Part shown: piece by piece, positions 34,890 through 46,700 of the stretch
Layout: each line of letters opens with the position of its first letter
Numbering within the stretch: position 1 is the stretch's first letter
NCBI GenBank assembly: GCA_036583965.1
Contig: JAZBQD010000019.1
Span: forward strand, 4,255,530-4,319,529
DNA from: Prunella strophiata
Lineage: Eukaryota; Chordata; Aves; Passeriformes; Prunellidae
Direction: 5' to 3'
Length of the DNA: 64,000 bases
Notes under the pieces: generated by a model
Databases searched by the model: none
Seen by the model: only the letters and a program-made list of their open reading frames with translations
Told to the model about the DNA's origin: nothing
Program-made: the position numbers and the translations under genes

Positions 34890-35005
34890 ACAGAATCATA
34901 GAACCATGGAATGGTTTGGGTTGGAAGGGGCCCTAAAGATCTTTTTATTCCAACCCCCATGCCATAGGACAGGAACACTTTCCTCTAGACCAGGCTTTCA
35001 TGATC
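34890..35005 (-). mobile_element. CR1 LINE 3' fragment, minus orientation
   Basis: CACAGAATCATAGAACCATGG, then AATGGTTTGGGTTGGAAGGG, CCAACCCCCATGCCATAGG and TCCTCTAGACCAGGC: the CR1 3' end with two terminal octamer-like units. Confidence 0.92.
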
Positions 35006-35394
35006 ATTTAGATCATCTTCACCCTCTCTAACAATGTTTCCTGGCCTGGATTGTCTTCTTCACACAGACATCACCCTGACGCGTGGCTCTGACTCTCCCA
35101 GTCCCACAGCAGCTACATGGCAAGTGAGAGCAGAATTTGGGCCAGTCCTGCACTGACATTTGTTTGCTCTTTCTGTTTAAACTACCCAGGCCAGTGAACT
35201 TCTGCCAGAGCAACTCCATTGGGCCCACAAGGGTCCTTTGGTGTCTGATAACACACACACAAAAATAAAAATTAAACCTTTGAGCACAGTTTTGTATGTG
35301 AGCACCTCTGTGGAGCAGAGGGAAGTGTTTAAAAGCAGATCTGCAGAGCACAAAGCCAACATGGATAGAGATAATATGAATTTACCTTTCTGAA
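35006..35394. other. Intergenic sequence, no gene seen
   Basis: Unique sequence between two CR1 fragments. Confidence 0.5.
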
Positions 35395-35541
35395 TCATAA
35401 TCACTGAATGGTTTGGGTTGGAAGGGACCTTAAAAATCATTTTGTCACAACCCCCCTTCCATTGACAGGGACCTCTTCCACTATCCCAGGCTGCTCCAAA
35501 CCCCATCCAAGCTGGCCTTGGACACTTCCAGGGATGGGGCA
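35395..35541 (-). mobile_element. CR1 LINE 3' fragment, minus orientation
   Basis: AATCACTGAATGGTTTGGG, then TTGGAAGGGACCTTAAAAATC, CCACTATCCCAGGCTGCTCC and GGACACTTCCAGGGATGGGG: a 150-bp truncated CR1 3' end. Confidence 0.93.
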
Positions 35542-36239
35542 AAGGAGACTTGGAAAAGAATAAATAAATTTAAAAATATTCAGATGCCCATTTCTTTCTC
35601 AAAATTTCAGTATCTCCACAAATAATTACTTTGAATAAAAGCCTTTAATTCCCTCAATTTCCAATAGGTCTTTTACTCTTTTCCCACTTTACTTCAGCAT
35701 TAAGCAGTTAATAAACAGGAGGCTGTAACTCCACACTATTTATTCTTCCTAATTAAAGAATCCTGTTAGGACATGTAGAGCAGTTCCTGGATTTTGCTTT
35801 TAAGTCCAGACCTGTCACTTCCTTGAAAAATAACTGTAGCAAACAAAAATGAGCAAGTCTTATGAAGGCCCTGCAAAGCTTCATGTGAGAAAAGGAAAAA
35901 AAAAAACCACAATTTCTCTGCATTTTGAGTGGTCTTGTGTGCACATTAATATAAAATTCACATCTAAAGGACTTGTTTGCTGCTGTGGTATCCAGTAGCA
36001 CTCTTAAAGGAATTTATTTGAGGCAGAAGAGCAGCAGAGATGGTTTGACATCTTTCAGCCTTGCTGAATTTCCACTGTTACCAGTCACAGGCAGGATCCT
36101 GCAGCTTTTGGAAGGAAAAGCAACAACTCCTGCGCTCTGATCTGCAACAGAGTGTCACCAAAACACCTCTGGCACCTGTCCCCAGACTAAACACAGCTGG
36201 GAACGCCCTTGTGGGCAGCGCTGGTGCTCAGGCTTGGGC
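35542..36239. other. Intergenic sequence, no gene seen
   Basis: Unique AT-rich sequence. No gene was recognised. Confidence 0.5.
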
Positions 36240-36660
36240 TGCTCAAACAAAACCCAGAGCAGACCGCGAACTGTCCCTTGTGCTGGCACTGCTGAGGCCA
36301 CACTGCCAGCCCTGGGTCCCTCAGTCCAGGAAGGACATTGAGGGGCTGGAACAAGCCCAGGGAAGGGAACGGGAGCTGGGGAAGGGTCTGGAGTTCAGGT
36401 TTGATGAGGAGCAGCTGAGGGGGCAAAGGAGGCTCAGGGGGGACCTTGTGGCTCTGCACAGCTCCTGACAGGAGGGGACAGCCAGGGGGATCGGGCTCTG
36501 CTCCCAGGGAACAGGGACAGGACAGAAGGACACACTCCTAAGATGTGCCAGGGGATGGTTATGTTGGATGTTAGGAGGAATTCCTTCACTGGAAGGGTGA
36601 CTTGGACACGAATGGACTGCCAGGGGGGTGGTGGATTCACCATCCCCGGAGGTGCTGACA
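36240..36660 (+). mobile_element. CR1 LINE portion, plus orientation
   Basis: GGACATTGAGGGGCTGGAAC, CTTGTGGCTCTGCACAGCTC and CTGACAGGAGGGGACAGCC are collinear with the CR1 3' region (the reverse complement of blocks at 23,880-24,050). It ends in GGTGGATTCACCATCCCCGG. Confidence 0.85.
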
Positions 36661-37134
36661 GCGAAAGACACGAAACCATTCCAGAGGATGCAGAGGAGCC
36701 ACAGGGATGGGGAAGGGTCTGGAGGGGCCTCATGAGGAGGACACTTGGTGTGTCCAGCCCGGAGCTGAGGCCAGAGCTCCCTGAGGAGAGCAGGGCCAGG
36801 GCAGGGGCTGATCCGGTCACTCAGGGCGACAGGGGCCGGGGGAACAGCAGGAAGCTGAGACACGCAGGTTTAGATCAGGAAATCAGGAAAGGTTCTTCCC
36901 TCAGAGGGTGCTGGGCACTGAACAGGGAATGGGCAGGACGCCAGGCCTGACAGAACTCGGAGCTGGGACAGCGCTCTCAGGCACAGGGGACATCGCTGGG
37001 GTGTCTGTGGGACTCCGTGATCCCGGCCAGCTCGGGACACTGCGAGTCTAGGAAAGACTGGATGTGTTCAGCCATCGGCTGGGCTAGACCTCAGAGGGCT
37101 TTTCCAACCCAGCTGATTCCGTGACTGACTCCGT
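36661..37134 (+). mobile_element. Second CR1 LINE portion, plus orientation
   Basis: GGGAAGGGTCTGGAGGGGCC, GCAGGTTTAGATCAGGAAATC and TTCTTCCCTCAGAGGGTGCTG lead to GGCTTTTCCAACCCAGC and TGATTCCGTGACTGACTCCG. The end is a CR1 3' terminus with CpG-bearing octamers. The minisatellite starts directly after these octamers. Boundaries with the preceding CR1 piece are approximate. Confidence 0.75.
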
Positions 37135-37473
37135 TCCCCTGTCCCTGTCCCGTGTCCGTGTCCCTGTCCCTGTCCCGTGTCCCTGTCCTGTGTCCCGTGT
37201 CCCTGTCCCCTGTCCCGTGTCCTGTGTCCCTGTCCTGTATCCCGTGTCTCTGTCCCGTGTCCTGTCCCGTGTCCCGTGTCCCTGTCCCGTGTCCCGTGTC
37301 CCGTGTCCCGTGTCCCTGTCCCGTGTCCCTGTCCCTGTCCCGTGTCCGTGTCCCTGTCCCCTGTCCCGTGTCCCGTGTCCTGTGTCCCTGTCCCTGTCCC
37401 GTGTCCCTGTCCTGTATCCCGTGTCTCTGTCCCGTGTCCCTGTGTCCCTGTCCCCTGTCCTGTGTCCCGTGTC

Positions 37474-37506
<33 letters not shown>

Positions 37507-38241
37507 GTGTCCTGTGTCCCTGTCCCTGTCCCGTGTCCCCTGTCCCGTGTCCCCTGTCCCGTGTCCCTGTCCTGTGTCCCGTGTCCCTGTCCTGTGTCCC
37601 GTGTCCCTGTCCTGTGTCCCGTGTCCCTGTCCTGTGTCCCGTGTCCCTGTCCCTGTCCCGTGTCCCCTGTCCCTGTCCCGTGTCCTGTGTCCCTGTCCCC
37701 TGTCCTGTGTCCCGTGTCCCTGTCCCGTGTCCCGTGTCCCTGTCCCGTGTCCCGTGTCCCTGTCCCGTGTCCCTGTCCCGTGTCCCCTGTCCCGTTGTCC
37801 CTGTCCCGTGTCCCTGTCCCGTGTCCCTGTCCCTGTCCCGTGTCCCGTGTCCCGTGTCCCTGTCCCGTGTCCCGTGTCCCTGTCCTGTGTCCCGTGTCCC
37901 TGTCCCTGTCCCGTGTCCCCTGTCCCGTGTCCCGTGTCCCTGTCCCTGTCCCGTGTCCCCTGTCCCGTGTCCCTGTCCCGTGTCCCCTGTCCCGTGTCCC
38001 CTGTCCCGTGTCCCCTGTCCCTGTCCCGTGTCCCTGTCCTGTGTCCCGTGTCCCTGTCCCGTGTCCCTGTCCCGTGTCCCGTGTCCCTGTCCTGTGTCCC
38101 GTGTCCCTGTCCCGTGTCCCCTGTCCCTGTCCCGTGTCCCGTGTCCCGTGTCCCTGTCCCGTTTCCCTGTCCCTGTCCCGTGTCCCCTGTCCCGTGTCCC
38201 TGTCCCCTGTCCTGTGTCCCGTGTCCCTGTCCTGTGTCCCG

Positions 38242-38277
<36 letters not shown>

Positions 38278-39133
38278 GTGTCCTGTGTCCCTGTCCCCTG
38301 TCCTGTGTCCCGTGTCCCTGTCCCGTGTCCCGTGTCCCGTGTCCCTGTCCCGAGTCCCGTGTCCCTGTCCTGTGTCCCGTGTCCCTGTCCTGTGTCCCGT
38401 GTCCCTGTCCCTGTCCCTGTCCCTGTCCCGTGTCCCTGTCCCGTGTCCCTGTCCCTGTCCCGTGTCCTGTGTCCCTGTCCCCTGTCCCTGTCCCGTGTCC
38501 CGTGTCCCGTGTCCCTGTCCCGTGTCCCTGTCCCGTGTCCCTGTCCCGTGTCCCCTGTCCCTGTCCCTGTCCCTGTCCCGTGTCCCGTGTCCCGTGTCCC
38601 GTGTCCCTGTCCCGTGTCCCGTGTCCCTGTCCCTGTCCCTGTCCCTGTCCCGTGTCCCCTGTCCCTGTCCCTGTCCCGTGTCCCGTGTCCCGTGTCCCGT
38701 GTCCCGTGTCCCGTGTCCCTGTCCCGTGTCCCCTGTCCCTGTCCCGTGTCCCCTGTCCCTGTCCCTGTCCCGTGTCCCGTGTCCCTGTCCCGTGTCCCCT
38801 GTCCCTGTCCCGTGTCCCGTGTCCCGTGTCCCTGTCCCGTGTCCCGTGTCCCTGTCCCGTGTCCCCTGTCCCTGTCCCGTGTCCCCTGTCCCTGTCCCGT
38901 GTCCCCTGTCCCTGTCCCGTGTCCCCTGTCCCTGTCCCTGTCCCGTGTCCCCTGTCCCTGTCCCTGTCCCTGTCCCGTGTCCCTGTCCCGTGTCCCTGTC
39001 CCGTGTCCCTGTCCCGTGTCCCTGTCCCGTGTCCCATGTCCCTGTCCCGTGTCCCTGTCCCGTGTCCCGTGTCCCGTGTCCCGTGTCCCGTGTCCCTGTC
39101 CCGTGTCCCTGTCCCGTGTCCCTGTCCCGTGTC

Positions 39134-39184
<51 letters not shown>

Positions 39185-39281
39185 GTGTCCCCTGTCCCTG
39201 TCCCGTGTCCTGTGTCCCTGTCCCCTGTCCCTGTCCCGTGTCCCTGTCCCGTGTCCCCTGTCCCTGTCCCTGTCCCTTGTC

Positions 39282-39320
<39 letters not shown>

Positions 39321-39345
39321 CTGTCCCCTGTCCCTGTCCCCTGTC

Positions 39346-39414
<69 letters not shown>

Positions 39415-39571
39415 GTGTCCCTGTCCTGTGTCCCGTGTCCCTGTCCTGTGTCCCGTGTCCCTGTCCCGTGTCCCGTGTCCCGTGTCCCGTGTCCCGTGTC
39501 CCGTGTCCCGTGTCCCGTGTCCCGTGTCCCGTGTCCCTGTCCCGTGTCCCTGTCCCGTGTCCCCTGTCCCT
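37135..39571. repeat. 2.4-kb C-rich (6-bp/7-bp) minisatellite upstream of NAA30
   Basis: The array is an irregular mixture of a hexamer GTCCCT and heptamers GTCCCGT, GTCCTGT and GTCCCCT, with very rare point variants (GTTGTCC near 37,795, CGAGTCC near 38,350, GTTTCC near 38,161). The minus strand reads GGGACAGGGACACGGGAC, regularly spaced G3 tracts with 3-4-nt loops. The mixed unit lengths keep all frames open, producing spurious frames of 650-1,070 codons on both strands. It ends about 206 bp before the NAA30 ATG. Confidence 0.97.
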
Positions 39572-39777
39572 GAGGGGGCGGCGGGACGGCGAGGCGCGGC
39601 CCGGGCACCGTGCGTGCCTTTGTTCGCGCCCCCCCCTCCGCTCCCCGCCGAGCGCGGCCCGTGAGGCCGCCGCGCCTCACCCCCCCCACCCCCCCTCACC
39701 TTCCCGTCGCCCCCGCGTTGGGTTTGGCGCCCTCCTCCTCCTCCCCGGTGAGTTTGTGTCGGTCTCTCCCGTAGGAT
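39572..39777 (+). promoter_or_regulatory. NAA30 CpG-island promoter and 5' UTR region
   Basis: Extremely CpG-rich sequence with a GC box (GAGGGGGCGGCGGG at 39,573), CGCGGCCCGGG-like runs and no TATA box. This is typical of a housekeeping CpG-island promoter. The island runs on through exon 1 to about 40,560. No upstream ATG occurs between the minisatellite and the start codon. An intron-like pair, GTGAGT (39,748) and CTCTCCCGTAG (ending 39,774), lies just before the ATG. The transcription start cannot be placed from sequence alone. Confidence 0.7.
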
Positions 39778-40719
39778 ATGGCCGAGGTACCGCCGGGGCC
39801 TAGCAGCGTCCTGTCCCCGCAGGGGGACACGCTCTCCCCCTTCCCCGGAGGAGGAGGAGGAGGAGGGGGGGCTGCTTCCTCCTCCTCCTCCTCTGCCTCC
39901 TCCTATGCCGCCGCCGCCGCCGCCTGCACCGGCGCCCAGGACGAGGAGGCCGAAGAGGAGGAGGAAGAGGAGGGACCCGCGGGCGGACGGGAGCAGCAGC
40001 AGCAGCGAGGAGGAGGAGGAGGAGGAGGCAGCGAGGGCGGCAAGGGGGGCTCGCAGCACCGCCACCACCACCGCCACCACCACCACCCCCCGCACCACAA
40101 CCACCAGCTCAACGGCCTCATCAGCCCCGAGCTGCGGCACCTGCGGGCCTCCCTCAAGGGCAAGATCCTCGGCTCGGAGGCAGGGGCGGCCCCCGAGGGG
40201 CTGGAGAACAAGCGAGCCAGCAAAACAATGGGCTCCGGACAGCAGCAGCCGTCGCCCCCCACCGCAGCGCCCTGCTCGTCCCCCCACGCCAACCACCTCC
40301 CTCCCCAGGGAAGGACTGCACCCTCTCCTCCTCCTCCTCCCCCGGCGAAAGGGGACAGGGGCCAGCCTGCTGCCACAACCACGACTGCTGCTGCTAAGAC
40401 TGCAGCCCGCAATGGGCTGGCGGGAGAGACTGGCTTGGAGGAGGAAGAGCAGGAGGAGGGGGATGAAGGAGGGGAGGAGGAGGAGGAGGAGGAGGAGTCC
40501 CTGCAGCTACTCTCCGGGTCCTTAGCAGCAGCGTGCAGTTTGAAAGGCTCGGGAACGGACTGTCAGCCCGAGGAGGACCTAACGATACGATACGTCCAGT
40601 ATGAGTCAGAGCTGCAGATGCCCGATATCATGAGACTGATCACCAAAGATCTGTCTGAACCCTACTCCATTTACACATATAGGTATTTTATCCACAACTG
40701 GCCACAACTTTGCTTTTTG
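39778..40719 (+). CDS. NAA30: NAA30 coding exon 1
   Basis: It encodes residues 1-314 and ends at CTTTGCTTTTTG before donor GTAAGT, phase 0. In order it holds Gly-8 (24-31), Ser/Ala runs (34-49), an acidic run (56-65), Gly-7 (78-84), a His-rich stretch (94-109), the conserved [14 protein letters not shown] (111-124), a Pro run (184-189), an acidic run (221-240) and the start of the GNAT domain (about 268). Codon usage is extremely GC-rich (GGA, GAG, CAC, GCC repeats) up to about residue 250, then balanced. Alternative frames on both strands over this exon are shadows. Confidence 0.95.
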
Positions 40720-43700
40720 GTAAGTGCCGGAGGGAGCAGGGAGGGCAGGAGTTGGGAGTGGTTTGGGGCTGGGGAGGAGGGGATGGAAGGGTTGGCAAGT
40801 TTGTGGAAATACTTTTAATAATCTTTTTGTGGATAAGGCCAGGCGTTTTTTGGGAATACCTGTCCCCTTGTGACCCGTGCAGGTACGAGTAAAGCACGTG
40901 CTGGAAGTTCTGCATTTGTTAACACGTGTTTTATGTGGTGGGGAAAGGGTTTGAGCACAGGGCTAGGATCCAGGAATTCAGGGCTTCTAATCTTGGTTTT
41001 GACATTGACTTTTGTGACCTTTGGTAGCTCATTTTATGATTCTGTCTCTGTTCCTGGGCTTGGATTTAAAAAAGAAAGTACTTAGTCCACTAATGCCTTG
41101 TAACTGCTTGCTAATTCTTGCACAATGGTTTTAAAACCGACTAAAGTAGGGCTGGCACATAAATGTGAAGTGATAGGTGGAGAGGCACTGTGAAAGGTTT
41201 AGCAGACTTTTTGATCTGCGAGCTTACTTTGACAAAGACAAGTCCAGCTGTGTTGCTTTTACAGGTGTGAGAGTGCTCGCAGCATGCAGGAATTCCCACC
41301 TTGGCTCCCTGCACTAACATCGTATTTAGTGTTGTATTCTTCCTGCTGCACTGTTGAAAGGCTGGTTTAGCTGCCCCCCTGCCTTCCTAAATGTGTAGCA
41401 CTTTTTGTGTCTCAGTTGCATGCTTTTAGGATGACAATGCATCCACAGGTAAATGAAAGTGAGTAGAAGTTCGCCTGAGGAGTGTATGTGCATAGCAAGA
41501 GCTTAGCTGTGCTTGGTTTACTCATAGGAGCACTCACAGCTGCAAAACAGAACCTTTAGGGGAGTTTGGCACTTCCTTGCTATAGAAAAATAATGAATTT
41601 ATCTCTCTTGATGTTTTAATTAAGGCTGGACACCCCTCTGAAAGGTCTGACTTAGCCAGAGCCAAGACACCCTTCAGTTCAGGGGTGTCTCTGAAATTCT
41701 GATAGAACAGGAGTACAGGAGGTGAGGCTGATGGAGCCCACCTGGCCTTCAGCTTCCTGGATGTTCCTGGTTTAGGATCTGCTGGAATTTACAGCAGGAT
41801 TGATATGGTTTATTGGAGGATTTTCAGAAGCTGTGCTTCTTAAAACCCTGCAGAGGGAATACAGGAGGATTACAGGAAGTTGAGCAAAGCAAAATGTTGA
41901 CCTTCTGGGACAAAATATGAAAATATTGGAGAGCATTGTTGGATGCAAAGTCATGTTTGCCATTACAAGGATGCTGATCAGAGCACAGTGATGTTCTTCA
42001 AACACTGAGCCCTGCCTGTGACTGATTTACCTCATACTGAGAGTAAAATGCTCAAGAACTACAAAAGTCCATCCTTGGAGCATCAGGTGTTTTCCTGGTA
42101 GTGCCAAGGCAATGTTGGATACTCTTAGATCACAATGCATTTGTTTAGAATTTCAGTCATTATGGGGGTTTTTTTTTGTCAGGGAATAACTGGAGAATTT
42201 TGTTGTGAGAAGAGCAGTGACAAGTTGTTTGACAGAGAACTAAAACAGATGATTTCTAATAAGTGCATTTAAAGAGTAAGATATCACTCAAGGAAGAGAA
42301 AGCTTATTTTGTAGTGACAGCTTCATTTTTTGATTGCCCTGAAGAATCAACAAAACTTTTCTTGAACTCAATGTATTTGCATTTTTTTTTGAAAGGTGAA
42401 ACAATGTGAAGTGCATAAAAGTGTAGAGAATAATATATGGCTGTGAGTGTCTAAAGCCAGCAAATTGTTATCTGCTTAATAATTTGAAGGTCTTGCAGCA
42501 TGCTGAGTCAGATTCATGTGGGGAGGGGTAGGGATTTTTTGATGACTGGTTTTAATATTTTTGATGTTTGTTTCTTAGAGGTTGTCTTGAAAACTTTCTG
42601 TTCTATAAAATATAATTTGTTCCTGCAGTTAATGGATTCCTGAACTGCTTCTCTCCAATAAATTGCTTTAAAATATTTATCTTCAGTCAGGGACTGCATA
42701 TTTCAATTAGCAAGAAGTGTCAGGATGCTGAACATGAAGCTTAGTGCCTGATCTCACAGAATCATTTGATTTAATGCACTGTGGCCCCACACCCTTCTGG
42801 TTTCAGGTTTTGGCTGGGATTTGGGTGTTTTGGGAAGAGGGGTTAGCCTGTGATTTGATTGTATTTGGAAAAAGATCTGTAAGGGTTCAGTCAATTCCTT
42901 TGCTGAATTTCACCATCAGCATTTGAAAACTCTTCCAGAGCACATTCACCTGTCTTCCCTGTGCTGTCATGGCACCTTTCCTTTCCCTTCCCTGTGAGGG
43001 GAAAAGACTGACACCACTGAAATTTCAGATGGGATGTGTATTTTCCCTAAATAATCAGCACTTGCCTCTTTCTGATGGTCTATTTGGTGAACCATGTAAA
43101 TGTAATTTCCCTATTCTGACAATGCAAAGCTAATTTCTGGGGACATCATTACCTTTATTGCATGGATCTGAAACTTGCTGAATTTTGGCTTGGCTCTAAG
43201 GGCTGGTGCAGCCCAGGCTGCCCCTTGTTTTTCCTTTCTCTTCAACTCCCTCTTCCTGCCTTGTGCCAGCCCCTGTGTTCCTGTGATTTTGGGAGCCAAG
43301 ACACCCCTCTGACCAGTATATATTTGTAAATGTGTGTGTATTTAGCTGTTTTAGGGTGATGCTCTGTTGGTTTAGAGCTCCAAATCTATTCCTGTAGGAT
43401 GTCCCAGGCACTGGTGCAAGAGAAGAGGTGGGAGTGCACAGCTGGGGGAAGGCAGACACCAACCCTGACTGGTCAGCAGTGACCAGAGTTTTTCAGGCTC
43501 AGACAACTGACACTCAAAGAAGAAGTTAATATCCCACTTTAAAAGGACCTGGAGATACTGGAAGTCTTATAACCCTTTTAAATTCAATGGCTAATTTATC
43601 CACATCATTGTTATCCTGACTTTAGGGGTAGCAGCTTGGGAATACTGCTCAGTGCTGAGGTGTCCCACTGCAGCACTATCTGGGCTAATAACATTTTCCT

Positions 43701-46700
43701 CCATAAACTTCCAGTGGAAGGTGTCACTGCCCATGGCAGGGGGGTGGAATTAGATACTTGGAGGTCTTTTCCAACCAAAACCATTCTGGGATTCTGTAAA
43801 ACCCCCAACTGTCTGGTTCAACTCATCTTTTGCCTGTCTTCAGAAGAGCAGGTTTGCACTGTGGGTTAGGTGTGGGTGCCCAGTAAATGCCTGGTTTTTA
43901 CTTATTCTCAGAAGCTCTGTCAGCCCAGTTTCTCCTCAAATGATACCCACTCCTCTGTCAAAGAATGACAGGGGCAAGGGGCATCTTGTCTTTCATGTGA
44001 AGTATTTTTAAGCAATGTTACATCTTTGTCCCCACATGGACTGAAAATGCATTTTTGACGTTGTAGCTTTCTTTTAAAGTGGTTTTGTAGCTTCTAGTCT
44101 TAGCAGTGCTAAAGTTCTGAAGCTTTCATTTCAGACTGATAAATTAAATATTTCAGAAAATTGTTTTCAAAATCCTTTAGCGTGGGAGAGGTGAGCTTAG
44201 GAAACCTTGCTCTGTGCCAGAGTTTGGGTAAGACAGAATGTAATAAAAGGCTGAGTGTTGTAACCTCTCCTGTAATTCACTGTACCACTCAGCTGCCTTT
44301 TAAGAAAAATCTAGAAAATCTATGCTTTTATTGGGTTCTTAACTTTGCCACTAGCTATAGCAGCATTTATAATTTAAACTTTCACAAGTTTAAAAATAAC
44401 CTATTAATTCCATGTAAGTGGTTTAAAATGTGTTATAAATCCTAAATGACTGCAGTTAAGTCTTGTTTTATACTAATGCTTTGCATTTTTTTAAATTGGA
44501 TTTGATTCAAGAGTCTTGCTGTGTTGAAATTAAGACTTGTAAGACATCATCCCTGTTCTTCAGTTGTAGAAAACCTGGGGCTTGAAGGAAGAACCAGAAA
44601 AGTTAGGAGGTTGTCTGAGAAGTCTTCCTGGCCTCATGGCAAACATAGGAAGAAGTTGTTTTATAGGAGAATTTGCAAACTTTGTATTCCAGTTTGCTTT
44701 TAGGAGTGAGCAGACTTTCAGACAGTCTCTCAGTGTCGGTGGCTCTGTGGAAACTGAAGTCCCTGCAGCACCTGAGCAGGTGACAACAGCCAGGGCAGTT
44801 ATTCCAGGAGCTGTTCCTCACACAGCAGGGAATTGCTGCTGTCCAGGCTCATGGAGGGAAGCAGAGGGAGGTGGTGATTTGCCAGGTACTGGGAAGAGCT
44901 GTGGCTGAAGTGCCAGAGTGAGGTTAAAACCATTACCCTGAGTGTATCCTCTAGTGGCATTCAGTGACACAATCCCTAAATGTGAGCCAGCTCCTTCCCA
45001 GCTGTGCCTGGGATAGTTGGGATGGACTTTGGTGCAGGTGTAAAAGGAAAATGCAGTGCAGGTTCTGCTGTGTTTGAATTGCAAAATATTTCCCTTTTGG
45101 GGCTGGTTGGCTGTTTTAATCTCCTTTAAACAAAATTCACAGGATATTAAATGCAGACTCAGACTGTGGCTGACAGACATAATGCCATATTTGATAATGA
45201 AATTAATACAAATTGATTAATTCTGTGAAAAGTAATGTTCTTGCTGATTTACAGACATTTCTCTACTAGCTCTTCCAGTATATTAAAATCTGGTTTGTTT
45301 TAAGCATTTAAACTTATTCATAGGAACAAAGATGATGCAAATATTGGATTTGGATTCATGTATGTTAATCCTGCTACTAATAACCTACTATTGGAGTAAA
45401 TCTTATAGTACTCTGTGGAGTTTCTAATATGTAATAGTGACTTAGGCTGAATTCTGTTTGTAGAAAATTGCATGTTTAGAAGTATTCTCATATACCTGAA
45501 AGGAAAATTTGGCCCATGATTATCTTTTCCTAAATGATGTTGTGTGGGAGCTACTTTTCCTCCCTCCTCACAACTCTTCCCTTTTTCAATCTGGTTTTTT
45601 TTTTTTTTTTTTTTTTTTTATTCACACAGTTTAACCTCCTCCAGGAAATTAAATTGCAAAGTTTCACATCATTTTGGTTTAGGTTCATTTCCAGCTTTAG
45701 ATAAGGTTGGAAAGAAGGAGAAAGGAGAGGAAAGGCAACAAAAACCCTTCTAAATGAGGTGGAAATGCAGCACTCCCTTTGTGAGTGGAACAGCTGTAGA
45801 TTAACTGCCAGACTTACCTGCCTAAAGACAGAGAAATAGATTTAAGTGTTTGGAGAACTGGTAACAGAGTATTCTTTATTCAGCTCTCTGGCAGCAGTGG
45901 TAAAACCAGTGGGTATTTGTTTCTTTGATCACTGAAACAAAATTCTTTGCTGTTTATTTAGCATTTTAAATATATGATTCATGAGTACAACTTTTCTGAA
46001 AAATGTCCTGGACAAGAGCTCAGATATGAAACATCTAGATTGTCTCTGCTCCTGAAGTACGTAAAAAAATATATTAATATATCTTAAAAATTCTCCACAT
46101 AACTGTTAGGATCAACAGTTTGTACATGTTCACTCCAGGGCAAAGCACAACTATAACATGCTGGTTTGTGGTGTGCTTTTTTTTTTTTTTAGTGAGGTAT
46201 AAGATTACATCTAGGTACTCTGCATAATTATAGCAATGTTCTGAGCAGTTTGTCTGATGATACTCTTTATTTAACTCCCTGCTTTTCTCAGGTCTGAGCT
46301 GAGATACAGAACTTGCCTTGAGCTGAAACTTTGCATACACTGCTTGAGTTTGGGCACAGCTCCTCTTTTCTGGGGAATAACCTGTGTTTTGGAACAAATG
46401 AAAGACTGCTTAGTGTTTCAGTCCAGTTAGATCATGCTACAATTTTTGTTTGTTATTTTAAAAACCACTCGTTAGATTGTTCAGGGTTGTTCTTGGATAC
46501 TGCTGAAATGTGTTTTCCTGCCAAATAAAAACTTAGCAATGGTTATATTTGCTTCAGCTACATTAGAAATGGGGTTATAATCATGCTGTATCATAGGGCT
46601 TTGGAATTGCAGCTTGAAGTTTTTTTGGCTGCTTCATTTTAGCTTTGCTACAGCTCCTGGTTGACAGCTGACTTGGTTAATAACCCACATCCAGGTGGAG

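Noticed and set aside
1..37000. Exons of the neighbouring gene AP5M1 expected upstream of NAA30 by mammalian synteny
   Set aside because: No frame with matching residues or splice-bounded coding segments was found. The neighbour presumably lies outside the window.
37068..40296. Open frames of 650-1,070 codons on both strands across the C-rich array (Asp-Thr-Gly-Gln-Gly-His type and Val-Pro-Cys-Pro type repeats)
   Set aside because: The repeat units contain no stop codon in any frame, and mixed 6/7-bp units mean every frame reads the same words. Such frames need no selection and show no domain, start context or codon signal.
39903..40525. Alternative-frame and antisense frames over NAA30 exon 1 (169-206 codons)
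   Set aside because: Shadows of a GC-rich trinucleotide-repeat exon. The annotated frame alone continues into the conserved GNAT domain across three splice junctions.
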